A stretch of DNA of 64,000 nucleotides from Pseudomonas extremaustralis (GTDB lineage Bacteria; Pseudomonadota; Gammaproteobacteria; Pseudomonadales; Pseudomonadaceae): the NCBI RefSeq assembly GCF_900102035.1, contig NZ_LT629689.1, positions 1,116,001-1,180,000 on the forward strand, given 5' to 3'. Below the pieces are notes generated by a model. That model did not search any database and had not been told where the DNA came from. It saw nothing but the letters and a program-made list of their open reading frames with translations. A program made the position numbers and the translations under genes. Positions 8,063-17,656 of the stretch are shown piece by piece; the stretch's first letter is position 1; each line of letters begins with the position of its first letter.

Positions 8063-9090
8063 CCGCTATCACTATCCGCCTGCAAGGCTGTCGCAAGGCA
8101 TTCGCCGACGGCACCGTGGCCGTGCATGACTTGAACCTGAGCGTCGAAGGCGGCGAGACCCTGGCCATTCTCGGCCCATCCGGCTGCGGCAAAACCACGA
8201 CCTTGCGCCTGATCGCCGGCCTGGAACGCCCGGATGTGGGCCAGGTGTTTTTCGGCGATCAGGACGTCACGCGCCTGCCCATCGAGCGTCGTGACGTGGG
8301 CATGGTGTTCCAGAACTACGCGCTGTTTCCCAACCTCGATGTGGCCGGGAATATCGTCTACGGCTTGAAGATTCGCGGTGTGCCGGTGCGCGAGCGCAAC
8401 ACCCGTTGCGACGAGCTGCTGGAGCTGGTCGGCTTGCAGGCTCACGGCCAGCGCAGCATCCACGAATTGTCCGGCGGCCAGCGCCAGCGTGTGGCCCTGG
8501 CCCGTGCATTGGCGCCGCGCCCCAAGGTGCTGTTGCTGGACGAACCGCTGGCGGCCCTGGATGCGCAATTGCGCGAGCGCCTGCGCAGTGAGTTGGATCA
8601 ACTGCTGCGCGGCCTGGGGATCACCGCGGTGTTCGTCACCCACGACCAGGGCGAAGCCATGGCCCTGGGCGATCGCATCCTGGTGATGGAAAAGGGCCGT
8701 GTCGCGCAACTGGCCAGCCCCCGGGAAATCTACCAGCAGCCGGCCAATGCGTTTGTCGCTGGGTTCGTCGGCAACCTCAACGCCTTCCCGGTGATCGAAC
8801 ACTCGGTGCAGGGCTTGAAAGTCTGCGGCGGCGAACTGCCGTGGCATCAGGCCAACCGGCCGGACACCGTGTACTGCCGCCCCGAACACTTGCGGGTGAT
8901 GGACGGCGAAGGGCACCTGCACGGCCATCTGCTGGCGCAGTTTTTCCAGGGCGCGCAAAGCCGTTTGCTGGTGGACGTGGGCGGCTCGCAACCGTTGCTG
9001 GTCGACAGCAGCGATAACCCGCTGTACGCCGTCGGCGCACCGATCGCCCTGGCCATCGCGCCGCACATGTTGTTTACCCTGAATGTGTGA
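8059..9090 (+). CDS. ABC importer ATP-binding protein
   Basis: This 343-residue protein carries every nucleotide-binding motif: Walker A GPSGCGKTT, Q-loop VFQNYALFP, signature LSGGQRQRVALARAL, Walker B LLLDEPLAALD and switch histidine VFVTHDQGEA. The C-terminal 100 residues look like the TOBE regulatory domain found in PotA/FbpC/MalK-type ATPases. It energises uptake by the two permeases upstream, to which it is translationally coupled. Its end overlaps the start region of the phosphodiesterase frame. Confidence 0.92.
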   Translation: MTAITIRLQGCRKAFADGTVAVHDLNLSVEGGETLAILGPSGCGKTTTLRLIAGLERPDVGQVFFGDQDVTRLPIERRDVGMVFQNYALFPNLDVAGNIVYGLKIRGVPVRERNTRCDELLELVGLQAHGQRSIHELSGGQRQRVALARALAPRPKVLLLDEPLAALDAQLRERLRSELDQLLRGLGITAVFVTHDQGEAMALGDRILVMEKGRVAQLASPREIYQQPANAFVAGFVGNLNAFPVIEHSVQGLKVCGGELPWHQANRPDTVYCRPEHLRVMDGEGHLHGHLLAQFFQGAQSRLLVDVGGSQPLLVDSSDNPLYAVGAPIALAIAPHMLFTLNV

Positions 9091-9100
9091 GAGTTGCCTT

Positions 9101-9934
9101 GTGAACCGTCCGTTTCTTGTTGCGCAGATCAGCGATCTGCACCTTAAAGCCGGCCAGCGCCTGACCTACGGCGTGGTCGACACATTGGGCGCGCTGCGCC
9201 GTGCGGTGGAGCAGTTGAACGCCAGCCATCCACGCCCCGATATCGTGGTGATCAGCGGCGACCTGGTGGACTTCGGCCGCGCCGATGAATACGCCGTGCT
9301 GCGCCCCGAACTCGCGCGCCTGCACATGCCGGTCTACCTGGTGCCGGGCAATCACGACAGGCGTGGGCCGTTGCTCGACGCATTTGGCGATCACGCCTAT
9401 TTGCCGGGGTCGGCCGACGCCCCGTTGGACTGGGTGGTGGACGAACATCCGCTGCGCTTGATCGGCCTCGACACGACCATCCCCGGCGACCACGGCGGCC
9501 AGTTGCTGGACAGCCAACTGCAATGGCTCGATGAGCAATTGGCACTACGCCCGGATGCACCGACCTTGCTGATCCTGCATCACCCGCCGTTCATCAGTGG
9601 CATCGGTCATATGGACCGCGAACCCTTCATCAACGCAGCGGCCCTGGAGCGTGTGGTCGCGCGCCACCCGCAAGTCGAGCGCCTGCTGTGCGGCCACCTG
9701 CACCGTCCGATGCAGCGGCGTTTCGGTGGCAGCATAAGTTGTGTATGCCCCGGCACCTCTCACCAGATCGTGCTGGACCTGCAAGACGCCGCGCCCGCGC
9801 ATTTCAACCTGGAGCCGGCGGGTTATCTGTTGCATCGCTGGGATGCGCAACACGGTTTGATCAGCCACAACGGCGTATTCGGAAAATACCCGGGGCCTTA
9901 CCCGTTCTATGACGCTCAAGGATTGATTGACTGA
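9101..9934 (+). CDS. GpdQ-like metallophosphoesterase (putative glycerophosphodiester phosphodiesterase)
   Basis: This 277-residue class III cyclic-nucleotide/glycerophosphodiester phosphodiesterase contains all metal ligands of the fold: SDLH (D12, H14), GDLVDFG (D54), GNHD (N84, H85), HHPP (H160) and GHLHR (H199, H201). Overall order and length match GpdQ of Enterobacter and the related CpdA, including the LSPAS/LEPAGYLLHR-type tail. No signal peptide is seen, so it should act in the cytoplasm on what the importer brings in. GTG 9101 was chosen; ATG 9083 would start inside the ATPase gene. Its place as the last enzyme of the LacI operon suggests the importer carries a phosphodiester. cAMP hydrolysis cannot be excluded by sequence. 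Confidence 0.8.
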   Translation: MNRPFLVAQISDLHLKAGQRLTYGVVDTLGALRRAVEQLNASHPRPDIVVISGDLVDFGRADEYAVLRPELARLHMPVYLVPGNHDRRGPLLDAFGDHAYLPGSADAPLDWVVDEHPLRLIGLDTTIPGDHGGQLLDSQLQWLDEQLALRPDAPTLLILHHPPFISGIGHMDREPFINAAALERVVARHPQVERLLCGHLHRPMQRRFGGSISCVCPGTSHQIVLDLQDAAPAHFNLEPAGYLLHRWDAQHGLISHNGVFGKYPGPYPFYDAQGLID

Positions 9935-10073
9935 AGCTTCCCGGAGGTCCACTTCGTCCGACTGACCACCTGAATCACCGTTAACGCCCCGGCCAACATC
10001 CCTTGTGGCCGACGGCATCCTACTGCCCTTTTTTTGCGCCCGGAACTTGGATTCCGCGCTGGAGTTCGTCCTG

Positions 10074-11393
10074 ATGAAAGCGACTTTGAATGTATTGAGC
10101 GTCGTGACCGGTGGCCTGGGAATCGCCCTGAGCCCCTTGGCGTCGGCCGATTTCTTGAGTGACAGCAAGGCCAACTTGGGCCTGCGTAACTTCTACTTCA
10201 ACAACGACAACCGCGACGGCAGCGCCGCACCGTCGAAGACCGAAGAGTGGGGCCAGGCATTCATGCTCAACTATCAATCGGGCTTTACCGACAGCACCGT
10301 GGGCTTTGGCCTGGACGCGGTGGGCATGCTTGGCATCATCCTCGACAGCAGCGCCGCCCGCCATGTCGGCAGCTCGATGATCCCCACCGACGACGGCAAG
10401 GCCTTGGACAACTGGGCGCGCGGCGGCGCCACGGCCAAGGCGCGTTTCGCCAAGAGCGAGGCGCGTTACGGCTACCTGCGTCCGAACCTGCCGATCCTGG
10501 TGAGCAACGACGGTCGCCTGTTGCCGCAATCGTTCGAAGGCGGGCAAGTCACCAGCAAAGACATCGACAACCTGACACTCACCGGCGGCCAGCTCCAGCA
10601 CACCACCGGCCGTGGTTCCAGCGACCGCAGTGGCCTGGCGGCGGCGGGCGGCACCCGGGAAAGCAATAAATTCAACTACGCCGGTGCCGACTACCAGGTG
10701 ACCAAGGACCTGATGGTCCAGTACTACTACGCCAACCTCGAAGACTATTACCAACAACACTTCGCCGGCCTGATGCACGTATTGCCGCTGGGCGACTTCG
10801 GTTCGTTGAAAACCGACCTGCGTTATTTCAAGACCACCTCCGACGGCAAAAACAGCAGTGTCGCTGGCCGCGCCGAAGGCTACAAGATCGGCGGTTACAC
10901 CAAGAACGGCAGCGGTGAAATCGACAACAACACCTGGAGTGCGGCGTTCATCTACTCCCTGGGGGGCCACGCGATTACCGCCGGATACCAGCAAGTCTCG
11001 GACGACAGCAACTTCGCGCAGTTGAACCAAGGTGGCCTGGCGAACAAAGGCGAGGGCGGTTCCAGCCTGTACCTCTACACCGACCGCACCGTACAGACCT
11101 TCATCCAGGCCGGCGAACGCACCGCGTTCGCACAGTACGCCTACGACTTCGCGGCGTTGGGTGTACCGGGCCTGAAGGCCTCGGTGATGTACCTCAAGGG
11201 CGAGCACATCCTCACCGCCAGCGGCAACGACGCCAGCGAGTGGGAACGGGATATCTCGCTGGACTACGTGGTGCAGAGCGGCACGTTCAAGAACGTCGGG
11301 TTTGGCTGGCGTAACGGCGTGTCCCGCAGTGAAGTCGCACGGGACCAGGACCAGAATCGCGTGTTCGTGAGCTACTCAATCCCATTGATGTAA
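10074..11393 (+). CDS. OprD-family outer-membrane porin
   Basis: This 439-residue protein has a signal peptide ending SPLASA|DF and the OprD-family opening (DFLSDSKANLGLRNFYFNNDNRD, EEWGQAFMLNYQSGFT). Alternating beta-strand pattern throughout and a final hydrophobic strand ending SYSIPLM suit an 18-strand barrel. These porins give specific passage to small solutes such as amino acids or organic acids. ATG 10074 has GGAG nine bases upstream. It lies 139 bases after the phosphodiesterase gene in the same direction and may supply the outer-membrane step for the importer; a REP doublet follows it. Confidence 0.9.
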   Translation: MKATLNVLSVVTGGLGIALSPLASADFLSDSKANLGLRNFYFNNDNRDGSAAPSKTEEWGQAFMLNYQSGFTDSTVGFGLDAVGMLGIILDSSAARHVGSSMIPTDDGKALDNWARGGATAKARFAKSEARYGYLRPNLPILVSNDGRLLPQSFEGGQVTSKDIDNLTLTGGQLQHTTGRGSSDRSGLAAAGGTRESNKFNYAGADYQVTKDLMVQYYYANLEDYYQQHFAGLMHVLPLGDFGSLKTDLRYFKTTSDGKNSSVAGRAEGYKIGGYTKNGSGEIDNNTWSAAFIYSLGGHAITAGYQQVSDDSNFAQLNQGGLANKGEGGSSLYLYTDRTVQTFIQAGERTAFAQYAYDFAALGVPGLKASVMYLKGEHILTASGNDASEWERDISLDYVVQSGTFKNVGFGWRNGVSRSEVARDQDQNRVFVSYSIPLM

Positions 11394-11401
11394 GCCCCCC
11401 T

Positions 11402-11503
11402 TGTAGGAGCGAGCTTGCTCGCGAAGAACGCCAACGATAACGCGGACTGTCTGGAGGAACGCGGTGTTCTCGGGTTCTTCGCGAGCAAGCTCGCTCCTAC
11501 AGG
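11402..11503. repeat. REP doublet, 'GTAGGAGCGAGCTTGCTCGCGAA' family
   Basis: Inverted REP units, TGTAGGAGCGAGCTTGCTCG on the left and its inverse ending GCTCGCTCCTACAG on the right, flank about 55 bases. The element sits just after the porin stop codon, a usual place for these elements. Confidence 0.88.
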
Positions 11504-11559
11504 GGGCTGGTGTGCAGGGGTTTTAACATGAGTAAATCTTGTGATGATCTGGAATAAAA

Positions 11560-11572
11560 TGAGTTTGTCTCA
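11560..11572. promoter_or_regulatory. MetR-like palindrome upstream of metE
   Basis: TGAG-TTTGT-CTCA is a perfect 4-bp inverted repeat with a 5-base spacer, close to the MetR consensus TGAA-N5-TTCA. It lies 57 bases before the metE start codon, where MetR activates in other bacteria. Two consensus positions differ, and no metR gene is adjacent. Confidence 0.35.
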
Positions 11573-11628
11573 CTATCGTCATCTGCCGACAATGGCCGCC
11601 ATTGATACCTACAGTGGAGTTGTAAGTC

Positions 11629-13917
11629 ATGGCAGTCGCTCATTCCCTTGGATTTCCGCGCATTGGACGCGATCGTGAACTGAAAAAAGCGCAGGAAGCG
11701 TTCTGGAAGGGTGAGCTCGACGAAGCCGGCCTGCGCGCTGTGGGCCGTGATCTGCGCAAGAGTCATTGGGACCTGCAGAAACAGGCAGGCATCGAGTTGC
11801 TGCCGGTGGGGGATTTCGCCTGGTACGACCAGGTGCTGAGCCACTCGCTGATGTTTGGCGTGATCCCCGAGCGTTTCCGCCCAGCCGATGGCCAGGCCAC
11901 GCTGCACACGCTGTTTGGCATGGCACGGGGTGTCAGCGACAGTTGCTGCGGCGGCGCCCACGCCCAGGAAATGACCAAGTGGTTCGATACCAACTACCAC
12001 TACCTGGTGCCTGAATTCAGCGCCGACCAGCACTTCCACCTCGGTTGGGACCAGCTCTTCGAAGAAGTGCAGGAAGCCCTCGACCTGGGGCACACCGTCA
12101 AGCCGGTGGTGATCGGCCCGCTGACCTACCTGTGGCTGGGCAAGGCCAAGGGCGGCGACTTCGACAAACTCGAGCTGCTCGAACGCCTGTTGCCGTTGTA
12201 CGGCCAGATCTTCCAGCGCCTGGCCGATATGGGCGTGGAGTGGGTGCAGATCGACGAGCCGATCCTGGTACTCGACCTGCCCCAAGCCTGGAAAAACGCG
12301 TTCGAACGCGCCTACAACCTGATCCAGCGCGACCCACTGAAAAAACTCGTGGCGACCTACTTCGGTGGCCTGGAAGAAAACCTCGGCCTGGCCGCCAACC
12401 TGCCGGTGGACGGTCTGCACATCGACCTGGTGCGCGCGCCGGAGCAGTACCCGACCATTCTCGACCGCCTGCCGGCGTATAAAGTGCTGTCCCTGGGCGT
12501 GGTCAACGGTCGTAACGTCTGGCGTTGCGACTTGGAAAAAGCCCTGGCCACCTTGCAGCATGCCCATGAAAAGCTCGGCGATCGCCTGTGGGTGGCGCCG
12601 TCCTGCTCGCTGCTGCACAGTCCGGTGGACCTTGGGCGTGAAGACCAATTGGATGCCGAGCTGAAAAGCTGGCTGGCGTTCGCCGTGCAGAAGTGCGCCG
12701 AAGTCGCGGTGTTGACGCAAGCGGTCAACCAGCCCGACGCGCCACAGGTGCTGGCGGCCCTGGCGCAAAGCCGCGCCGTGCAAGCCGGTCGTGCCGCGTC
12801 GCCGCGTATCCACAAGCCGGCGGTGCAAGCGCGTGTCGCGGCCATTACTGCCAAGGACAGCCAGCGCCAATCGCCGTTCACCCAACGCATCGAGACGCAG
12901 CGTGCCGGCCTCAACCTGCCGCTGTTCCCGACCACCACCATCGGTTCGTTCCCGCAAACCGCCTCGATCCGCCTGGCGCGCCAGTCCTACAAGGCCGGCA
13001 AGTTGAGCGAAGCGGAGTACGTCGAAGCGATGCACAGTGAAATCAAACACGCCGTCGAAGTGCAGGAACACCTGGGCCTGGATGTGCTGGTCCACGGTGA
13101 GGCCGAGCGTAACGACATGGTCGAATACTTCGCCGAGCAACTGGACGGCTATGTGTTCACCCGCTTCGGCTGGGTGCAGAGCTATGGTTCGCGCTGCGTG
13201 AAACCGGCGGTGATCGTCGGCGACCTCAGCCGTCCGCAGGCGATGACGGTGGAGTGGATTCGCTATGCGCAAAGCCTGACCGGCAAAGTGATGAAGGGCA
13301 TGCTGACGGGACCGGTAACCATGCTGATGTGGTCGTTCCCCCGCGAAGACGTGAGCCGCGAAGTGCAGGCCCGCCAACTGGCCCTGGCGATCCGTGACGA
13401 AGTGGTCGACCTGGAAGCCGCCGGCATCAAGATCGTGCAGATCGACGAAGCGGCGTTCCGTGAAGGCCTGCCGTTGCGCCAGGCGCAGTGGCAGCCCTAC
13501 CTGGACTGGGCCACCGAAGTGTTCCGCCTGTGCGCCTCGGGCGTGCGCGATGAAACCCAGATCCACACCCACATGTGCTACAGCGAGTTCAACGATGTGA
13601 TCGAGTCCATCGCGGCGATGGATGCCGACGTGATCACCATCGAGACGTCGCGTTCGGATATGGAATTGCTGGACGCGTTCGAAGCCTTTGCCTACCCCAA
13701 CGACATCGGCCCTGGCGTCTACGACATCCACTCGCCACGGGTGCCCCAGGCCTCGGAGATGGCCAACCTGCTGCGCAAGGCGGCCAAGCGGATTCCGGCC
13801 GAGCGCTTGTGGGTGAACCCCGATTGCGGCTTGAAGACCCGTGGCTGGGCGGAGACGGAAGCGGCGTTGATTCACATGGTGACGGCCGCCCGCCAACTGC
13901 GCGCTGAACTGGCTTGA
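11629..13917 (+). CDS. metE: Cobalamin-independent methionine synthase
   Basis: This 762-residue protein has the usual MetE length and transfers methyl from 5-methyltetrahydrofolate (triglutamate) to homocysteine. The N-terminal half starts [18 protein letters not shown], and the catalytic half starts at [12 protein letters not shown]. Zinc ligands are visible in the HTHMCYSEF motif (His and Cys), in the glutamate-containing helices before it, and in [11 protein letters not shown] near the end. [14 protein letters not shown] and [10 protein letters not shown] are further signatures. GGAG lies upstream of ATG 11629. It is monocistronic between a REP doublet and a glutathione transferase gene. 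A candidate MetR site lies upstream. Confidence 0.97.
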   Translation: MAVAHSLGFPRIGRDRELKKAQEAFWKGELDEAGLRAVGRDLRKSHWDLQKQAGIELLPVGDFAWYDQVLSHSLMFGVIPERFRPADGQATLHTLFGMARGVSDSCCGGAHAQEMTKWFDTNYHYLVPEFSADQHFHLGWDQLFEEVQEALDLGHTVKPVVIGPLTYLWLGKAKGGDFDKLELLERLLPLYGQIFQRLADMGVEWVQIDEPILVLDLPQAWKNAFERAYNLIQRDPLKKLVATYFGGLEENLGLAANLPVDGLHIDLVRAPEQYPTILDRLPAYKVLSLGVVNGRNVWRCDLEKALATLQHAHEKLGDRLWVAPSCSLLHSPVDLGREDQLDAELKSWLAFAVQKCAEVAVLTQAVNQPDAPQVLAALAQSRAVQAGRAASPRIHKPAVQARVAAITAKDSQRQSPFTQRIETQRAGLNLPLFPTTTIGSFPQTASIRLARQSYKAGKLSEAEYVEAMHSEIKHAVEVQEHLGLDVLVHGEAERNDMVEYFAEQLDGYVFTRFGWVQSYGSRCVKPAVIVGDLSRPQAMTVEWIRYAQSLTGKVMKGMLTGPVTMLMWSFPREDVSREVQARQLALAIRDEVVDLEAAGIKIVQIDEAAFREGLPLRQAQWQPYLDWATEVFRLCASGVRDETQIHTHMCYSEFNDVIESIAAMDADVITIETSRSDMELLDAFEAFAYPNDIGPGVYDIHSPRVPQASEMANLLRKAAKRIPAERLWVNPDCGLKTRGWAETEAALIHMVTAARQLRAELA

Positions 13918-14036
13918 TGGTATAAGCCACGCAGGGTGTCCATTGAGCGCAGTCGGGTCACGTCGCAATGGACTATTCCCCCCGGGAATGCCCCCATAAA
14001 AACCCTGCATTGTCTTTCTGGCTGAACATCTCGTAG

Positions 14037-14943
<907 letters not shown>

Positions 14944-15088
14944 GGCGGGTCCTTATAAGTTTTATGTCGACACTGTGGGGTTCATGACTATCGGTTCAGA
15001 TGATAGTGATCATCACGCAACGCAAGTTCTGTTTTTGCCGAAAAGGCGGAAAATCATCGCATCGAAACAGGGTTCAAGGAAATGCGCG

Positions 15089-15733
15089 ATGAGGACATTG
15101 ATTCTGCTGGGTTTAATGGTGCTGACACTCGGCACAGTGGCGTTGGACAACGCGGCGATTGCCGACGACTCGACTAATAGCCATTTGCTACCTATCGTCG
15201 GTAGCGTAGACTCCTTGCAGCGCGCGCAATCGGTAGGTGTATTACTCAGCGACAACACCCGCGATAACCTCAGCTACCTTGAACGCTACCACGACATGGC
15301 CTTGAATGGCGCCAAGGATGCACTCGACGAGCGTATCCGCCGGGCGTTCGTCAACAGTTCCGACCCGGAACTGGCCATTGATTGGTTGATGAGCTCGCTG
15401 CAAGGCGCCTTCCTGTCGGTCACTGTCTACGACAACCTGGACGCCCTGTTGCAGGCTCACCCCGATGTGGTGGTGATGCTCGACGCCCATAACCAACTGC
15501 TGACCCAGCGCAACGATCAGGTCGAGGCGCAGTTTGTCGCGCGGTTCTATGACGCGAACCTGCAATACATCGCCAAAGCCGAAGGCTCGGTGCACAAGCA
15601 GGTACCGTCGGTGTGGGTGCACGACCAGGCAGCACCGCAGATTGCCGCGCAGATCGAGCAGCAGCAGGACGTGCAACTCGATGCCTTGAAGCAGTTCGAT
15701 GAGTCGCTCAAGGCGCTGATTCGTGCGGGTTGA
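15089..15733 (+). CDS. Secreted hypothetical protein
   Basis: This 214-residue protein starts with a signal peptide (MRTLILLGLMVLTLGTVALDNAAIA|DD) and has a helical, charged mature part without cysteines or a recognised domain. ATG 15089 follows AAGGA by eight bases; the longer in-frame extension to 14912 runs through non-coding sequence. It probably resides in the periplasm. A lipoprotein gene follows 34 bases later in the same direction, so the two may be co-transcribed. Function unknown. Confidence 0.65.
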   Translation: MRTLILLGLMVLTLGTVALDNAAIADDSTNSHLLPIVGSVDSLQRAQSVGVLLSDNTRDNLSYLERYHDMALNGAKDALDERIRRAFVNSSDPELAIDWLMSSLQGAFLSVTVYDNLDALLQAHPDVVVMLDAHNQLLTQRNDQVEAQFVARFYDANLQYIAKAEGSVHKQVPSVWVHDQAAPQIAAQIEQQQDVQLDALKQFDESLKALIRAG

Positions 15734-15767
15734 TATGACCCTTTATTTTTAAACTCAGGATTTTTTC

Positions 15768-16109
15768 ATGCGTTCTTTTTTCGTACCGGCCATGGCTTTT
15801 GCTTCCTTGTTGCTGACCGGTTGTGCCACCGCGCCCAACGCGCCGACGTTGACCCTGCAAACCGGCAAGGACCCCGAGACCTATCTGAAATGCGTGCTGC
15901 CCAAGCTGGAGAAGCACGGAGTCACTTCGACCGTGACCCAGAACTCGCGTCACGCCAAAGTCGTCTTGAGCAGTAAAGTCGCCGCCGATGACGTGCTCGA
16001 AGCCTACAAATCCCAGGACGGCGCCAAGGTGTTTTTGTATGAGCGCAAGCCGCTGGCGTCGGCGATCACGCCGTCGCGATTGGAGCTGGCAGCGCAGGAA
16101 TGCAAATAA
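15768..16109 (+). CDS. Small lipoprotein
   Basis: This 113-residue protein has a lipobox, LLLTGC (Cys19), preceded by a hydrophobic signal segment, so it is lipid-anchored. Residue 20 is alanine, which favours outer-membrane sorting. The short mature domain (TYLKCVLPKLEKHGVTSTVTQ) contains two further cysteines (CVLP and QECK) that could form a disulfide. No family recognised. It may share a transcript with the secreted protein upstream. Confidence 0.75.
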   Translation: MRSFFVPAMAFASLLLTGCATAPNAPTLTLQTGKDPETYLKCVLPKLEKHGVTSTVTQNSRHAKVVLSSKVAADDVLEAYKSQDGAKVFLYERKPLASAITPSRLELAAQECK

Positions 16110-16127
16110 CCCGCGCTGGAGATGCTC

Positions 16128-16874
16128 TCAGGGTTTGGCTTCGTTGCTGAAGGCGTTGACGCTCTTGACCAGCCCTTGTGCCGCTAACGCCACCAATTCA
16201 CCGCCTTTCTCCACCGTCGCCAACGCCGGGTCCGAGCCCATGCGGCCGTCCGGGAAGCGTGCGCGAAAGTCCAAGGCTTCGCGGATCGGCCCGGTGTTGG
16301 CGATCTGCGGTGCGTAGTCGGCTGACTTGATCGATTCCGGGTACGCCCACTGCGTCACCGCAATTTCCGACGGCGTGGCATGGCTGCCATGGCCTACCGG
16401 GAATTGCCGGTGCGCCAGCTCGGTGACGCCTTCCAGATCCCACCAGTTCACCAATTTCAGCGCGAACCCGGCCGGGCGACGGGCGAAGCTGGCCTCGGCG
16501 TACAGCTCGGAAAACGCCGCCTCGATCGTGGCGATATTGCCGCCATGGCCATTGAGGAACAGGATTTTCTCGAAACCGTGCCCGGCCAGGGAACGCACCC
16601 AGTCGCCAATCGCGGCAATGAAGGTGGACGGGCGCAGCGAGATGGTGCCGGGAAAGCCCAGGTGATGCTGGGCCATGCCGATATTGAAGGTCGGGCCGAT
16701 CAGGATGTCGGCGTTTTTCTGTGCGTGGTGGGCGATGATTTCCGGGCACATCCAGTCGGTGCCGAGCAGCCCGGTGGGGCCATGCTGCTCATTGGAGCCG
16801 ATGGGAATCACCACCGTGCGGCTGTGTTCCAGAAACTGGCCGATCTCGATCCAGGTGGACGTGTGTAGAAGCAT
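16128..16874 (-). CDS. Creatininase-family amidohydrolase
   Basis: This 248-residue protein has the signature metal-binding pattern of the creatininase family: PIGSNEQHGPTGLLGTDW (Glu, His and Asp ligands), a central NGHGGN motif, and GHGSHATPSEIA holding a further Glu. The family hydrolyses cyclic or linear amides using two divalent metals; members include creatininase and MftE. No creatinase or peptide-maturation genes are adjacent, so the substrate is open. It is convergent with the lipoprotein gene. Confidence 0.85.
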   Translation of the reverse strand: MLLHTSTWIEIGQFLEHSRTVVIPIGSNEQHGPTGLLGTDWMCPEIIAHHAQKNADILIGPTFNIGMAQHHLGFPGTISLRPSTFIAAIGDWVRSLAGHGFEKILFLNGHGGNIATIEAAFSELYAEASFARRPAGFALKLVNWWDLEGVTELAHRQFPVGHGSHATPSEIAVTQWAYPESIKSADYAPQIANTGPIREALDFRARFPDGRMGSDPALATVEKGGELVALAAQGLVKSVNAFSNEAKP

Positions 16875-16904
16875 GCGACGTTCTCTTTTATCTAGGGAGA
16901 CAGG

Positions 16905-17618
16905 CTATCCGCCGCGGATTGTACGGCTACTCGCCACCTGTTGGGGTTTGCAATTGAGGTACGTCGAGGACTTCAGCCAGCGCTGGTCCGGGTACCACGA
17001 AAACATGAATTGGCCATCCTTGAGCTTGTCCACCACCTGGCGCGCCACCTGCGGGCGCACGGCCGGGCAACCCTGGCTGCGGCCGATGCGGCCTTCGCGC
17101 TTGCTCCACAACGGGTTGACGTAGTCGGCCGCGTGAATCACCAGGGCGCGGTCGCGGGCCTGGTCGTTGAAGCCCGGCTCCAGGCCGTCCATGCGCAGCG
17201 AGTAGCCGTGGGTGCCGAGGTAACTTTCCTGGGTACGGAACAGGCCCAGGCTGGATTGGTGGCTGCCTTCGCGGTTGGAGAACTGGGTGGCGAAGTTCTC
17301 CCCGGACTTGGCACCATGGGCCACCAGGTCGCGCAGCACCAGGGTCTTTTTGCGCAGATCGAAAATCCACAGCCGACGAGCGGTCGAAGGCTGGGTATAG
17401 TCAATCACCGCCAGGCGCTCGGAACGTTCCTCGCCATTATTGACCGCGCACTGCACCGCGTTCAGGGCGCTTTTGAGGACGGTGGGATTGAGTTCTGGAG
17501 CCTGGCGCGCCAGGCTGCTATACAAGGAAGGAGATTGGCCGTCGGCGGCGAGCGCAACAGGGCTCAGCGCAGCCAGGCTCACGGCGATCACGCCAAAGCG
17601 GCAGATAAAATTCAGCAT
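16905..17618 (-). CDS. Murein L,D-transpeptidase catalytic domain protein (YkuD_2 type)
   Basis: This 237-residue protein has a signal peptide (ending VALA|AD) and a YkuD_2-type L,D-transpeptidase-like domain. YSLRMDGLEPGFNDQARDRALVIHAADYV carries the catalytic-region histidine, and GRIGRSQGCPAVRP carries the nucleophilic cysteine. Such proteins act on peptidoglycan stem peptides in the periplasm. It is divergent, over 38 bases only, from a large L,D-transpeptidase at 17657-19258, so the two promoters overlap and the genes are probably co-regulated. Confidence 0.85.
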   Translation of the reverse strand: MLNFICRFGVIAVSLAALSPVALAADGQSPSLYSSLARQAPELNPTVLKSALNAVQCAVNNGEERSERLAVIDYTQPSTARRLWIFDLRKKTLVLRDLVAHGAKSGENFATQFSNREGSHQSSLGLFRTQESYLGTHGYSLRMDGLEPGFNDQARDRALVIHAADYVNPLWSKREGRIGRSQGCPAVRPQVARQVVDKLKDGQFMFSWYPDQRWLKSSTYLNCKPQQVASSRTIRGG

Positions 17619-17656
17619 CTACAGTACATCCCCCACTGTGGATTGGAGCAAAGTCA

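Noticed and set aside
13974..13989. Hairpin ATTCCC/GGGAAT after metE as a terminator
   Set aside because: The stem is only six pairs and no T-run follows on the transcript strand.
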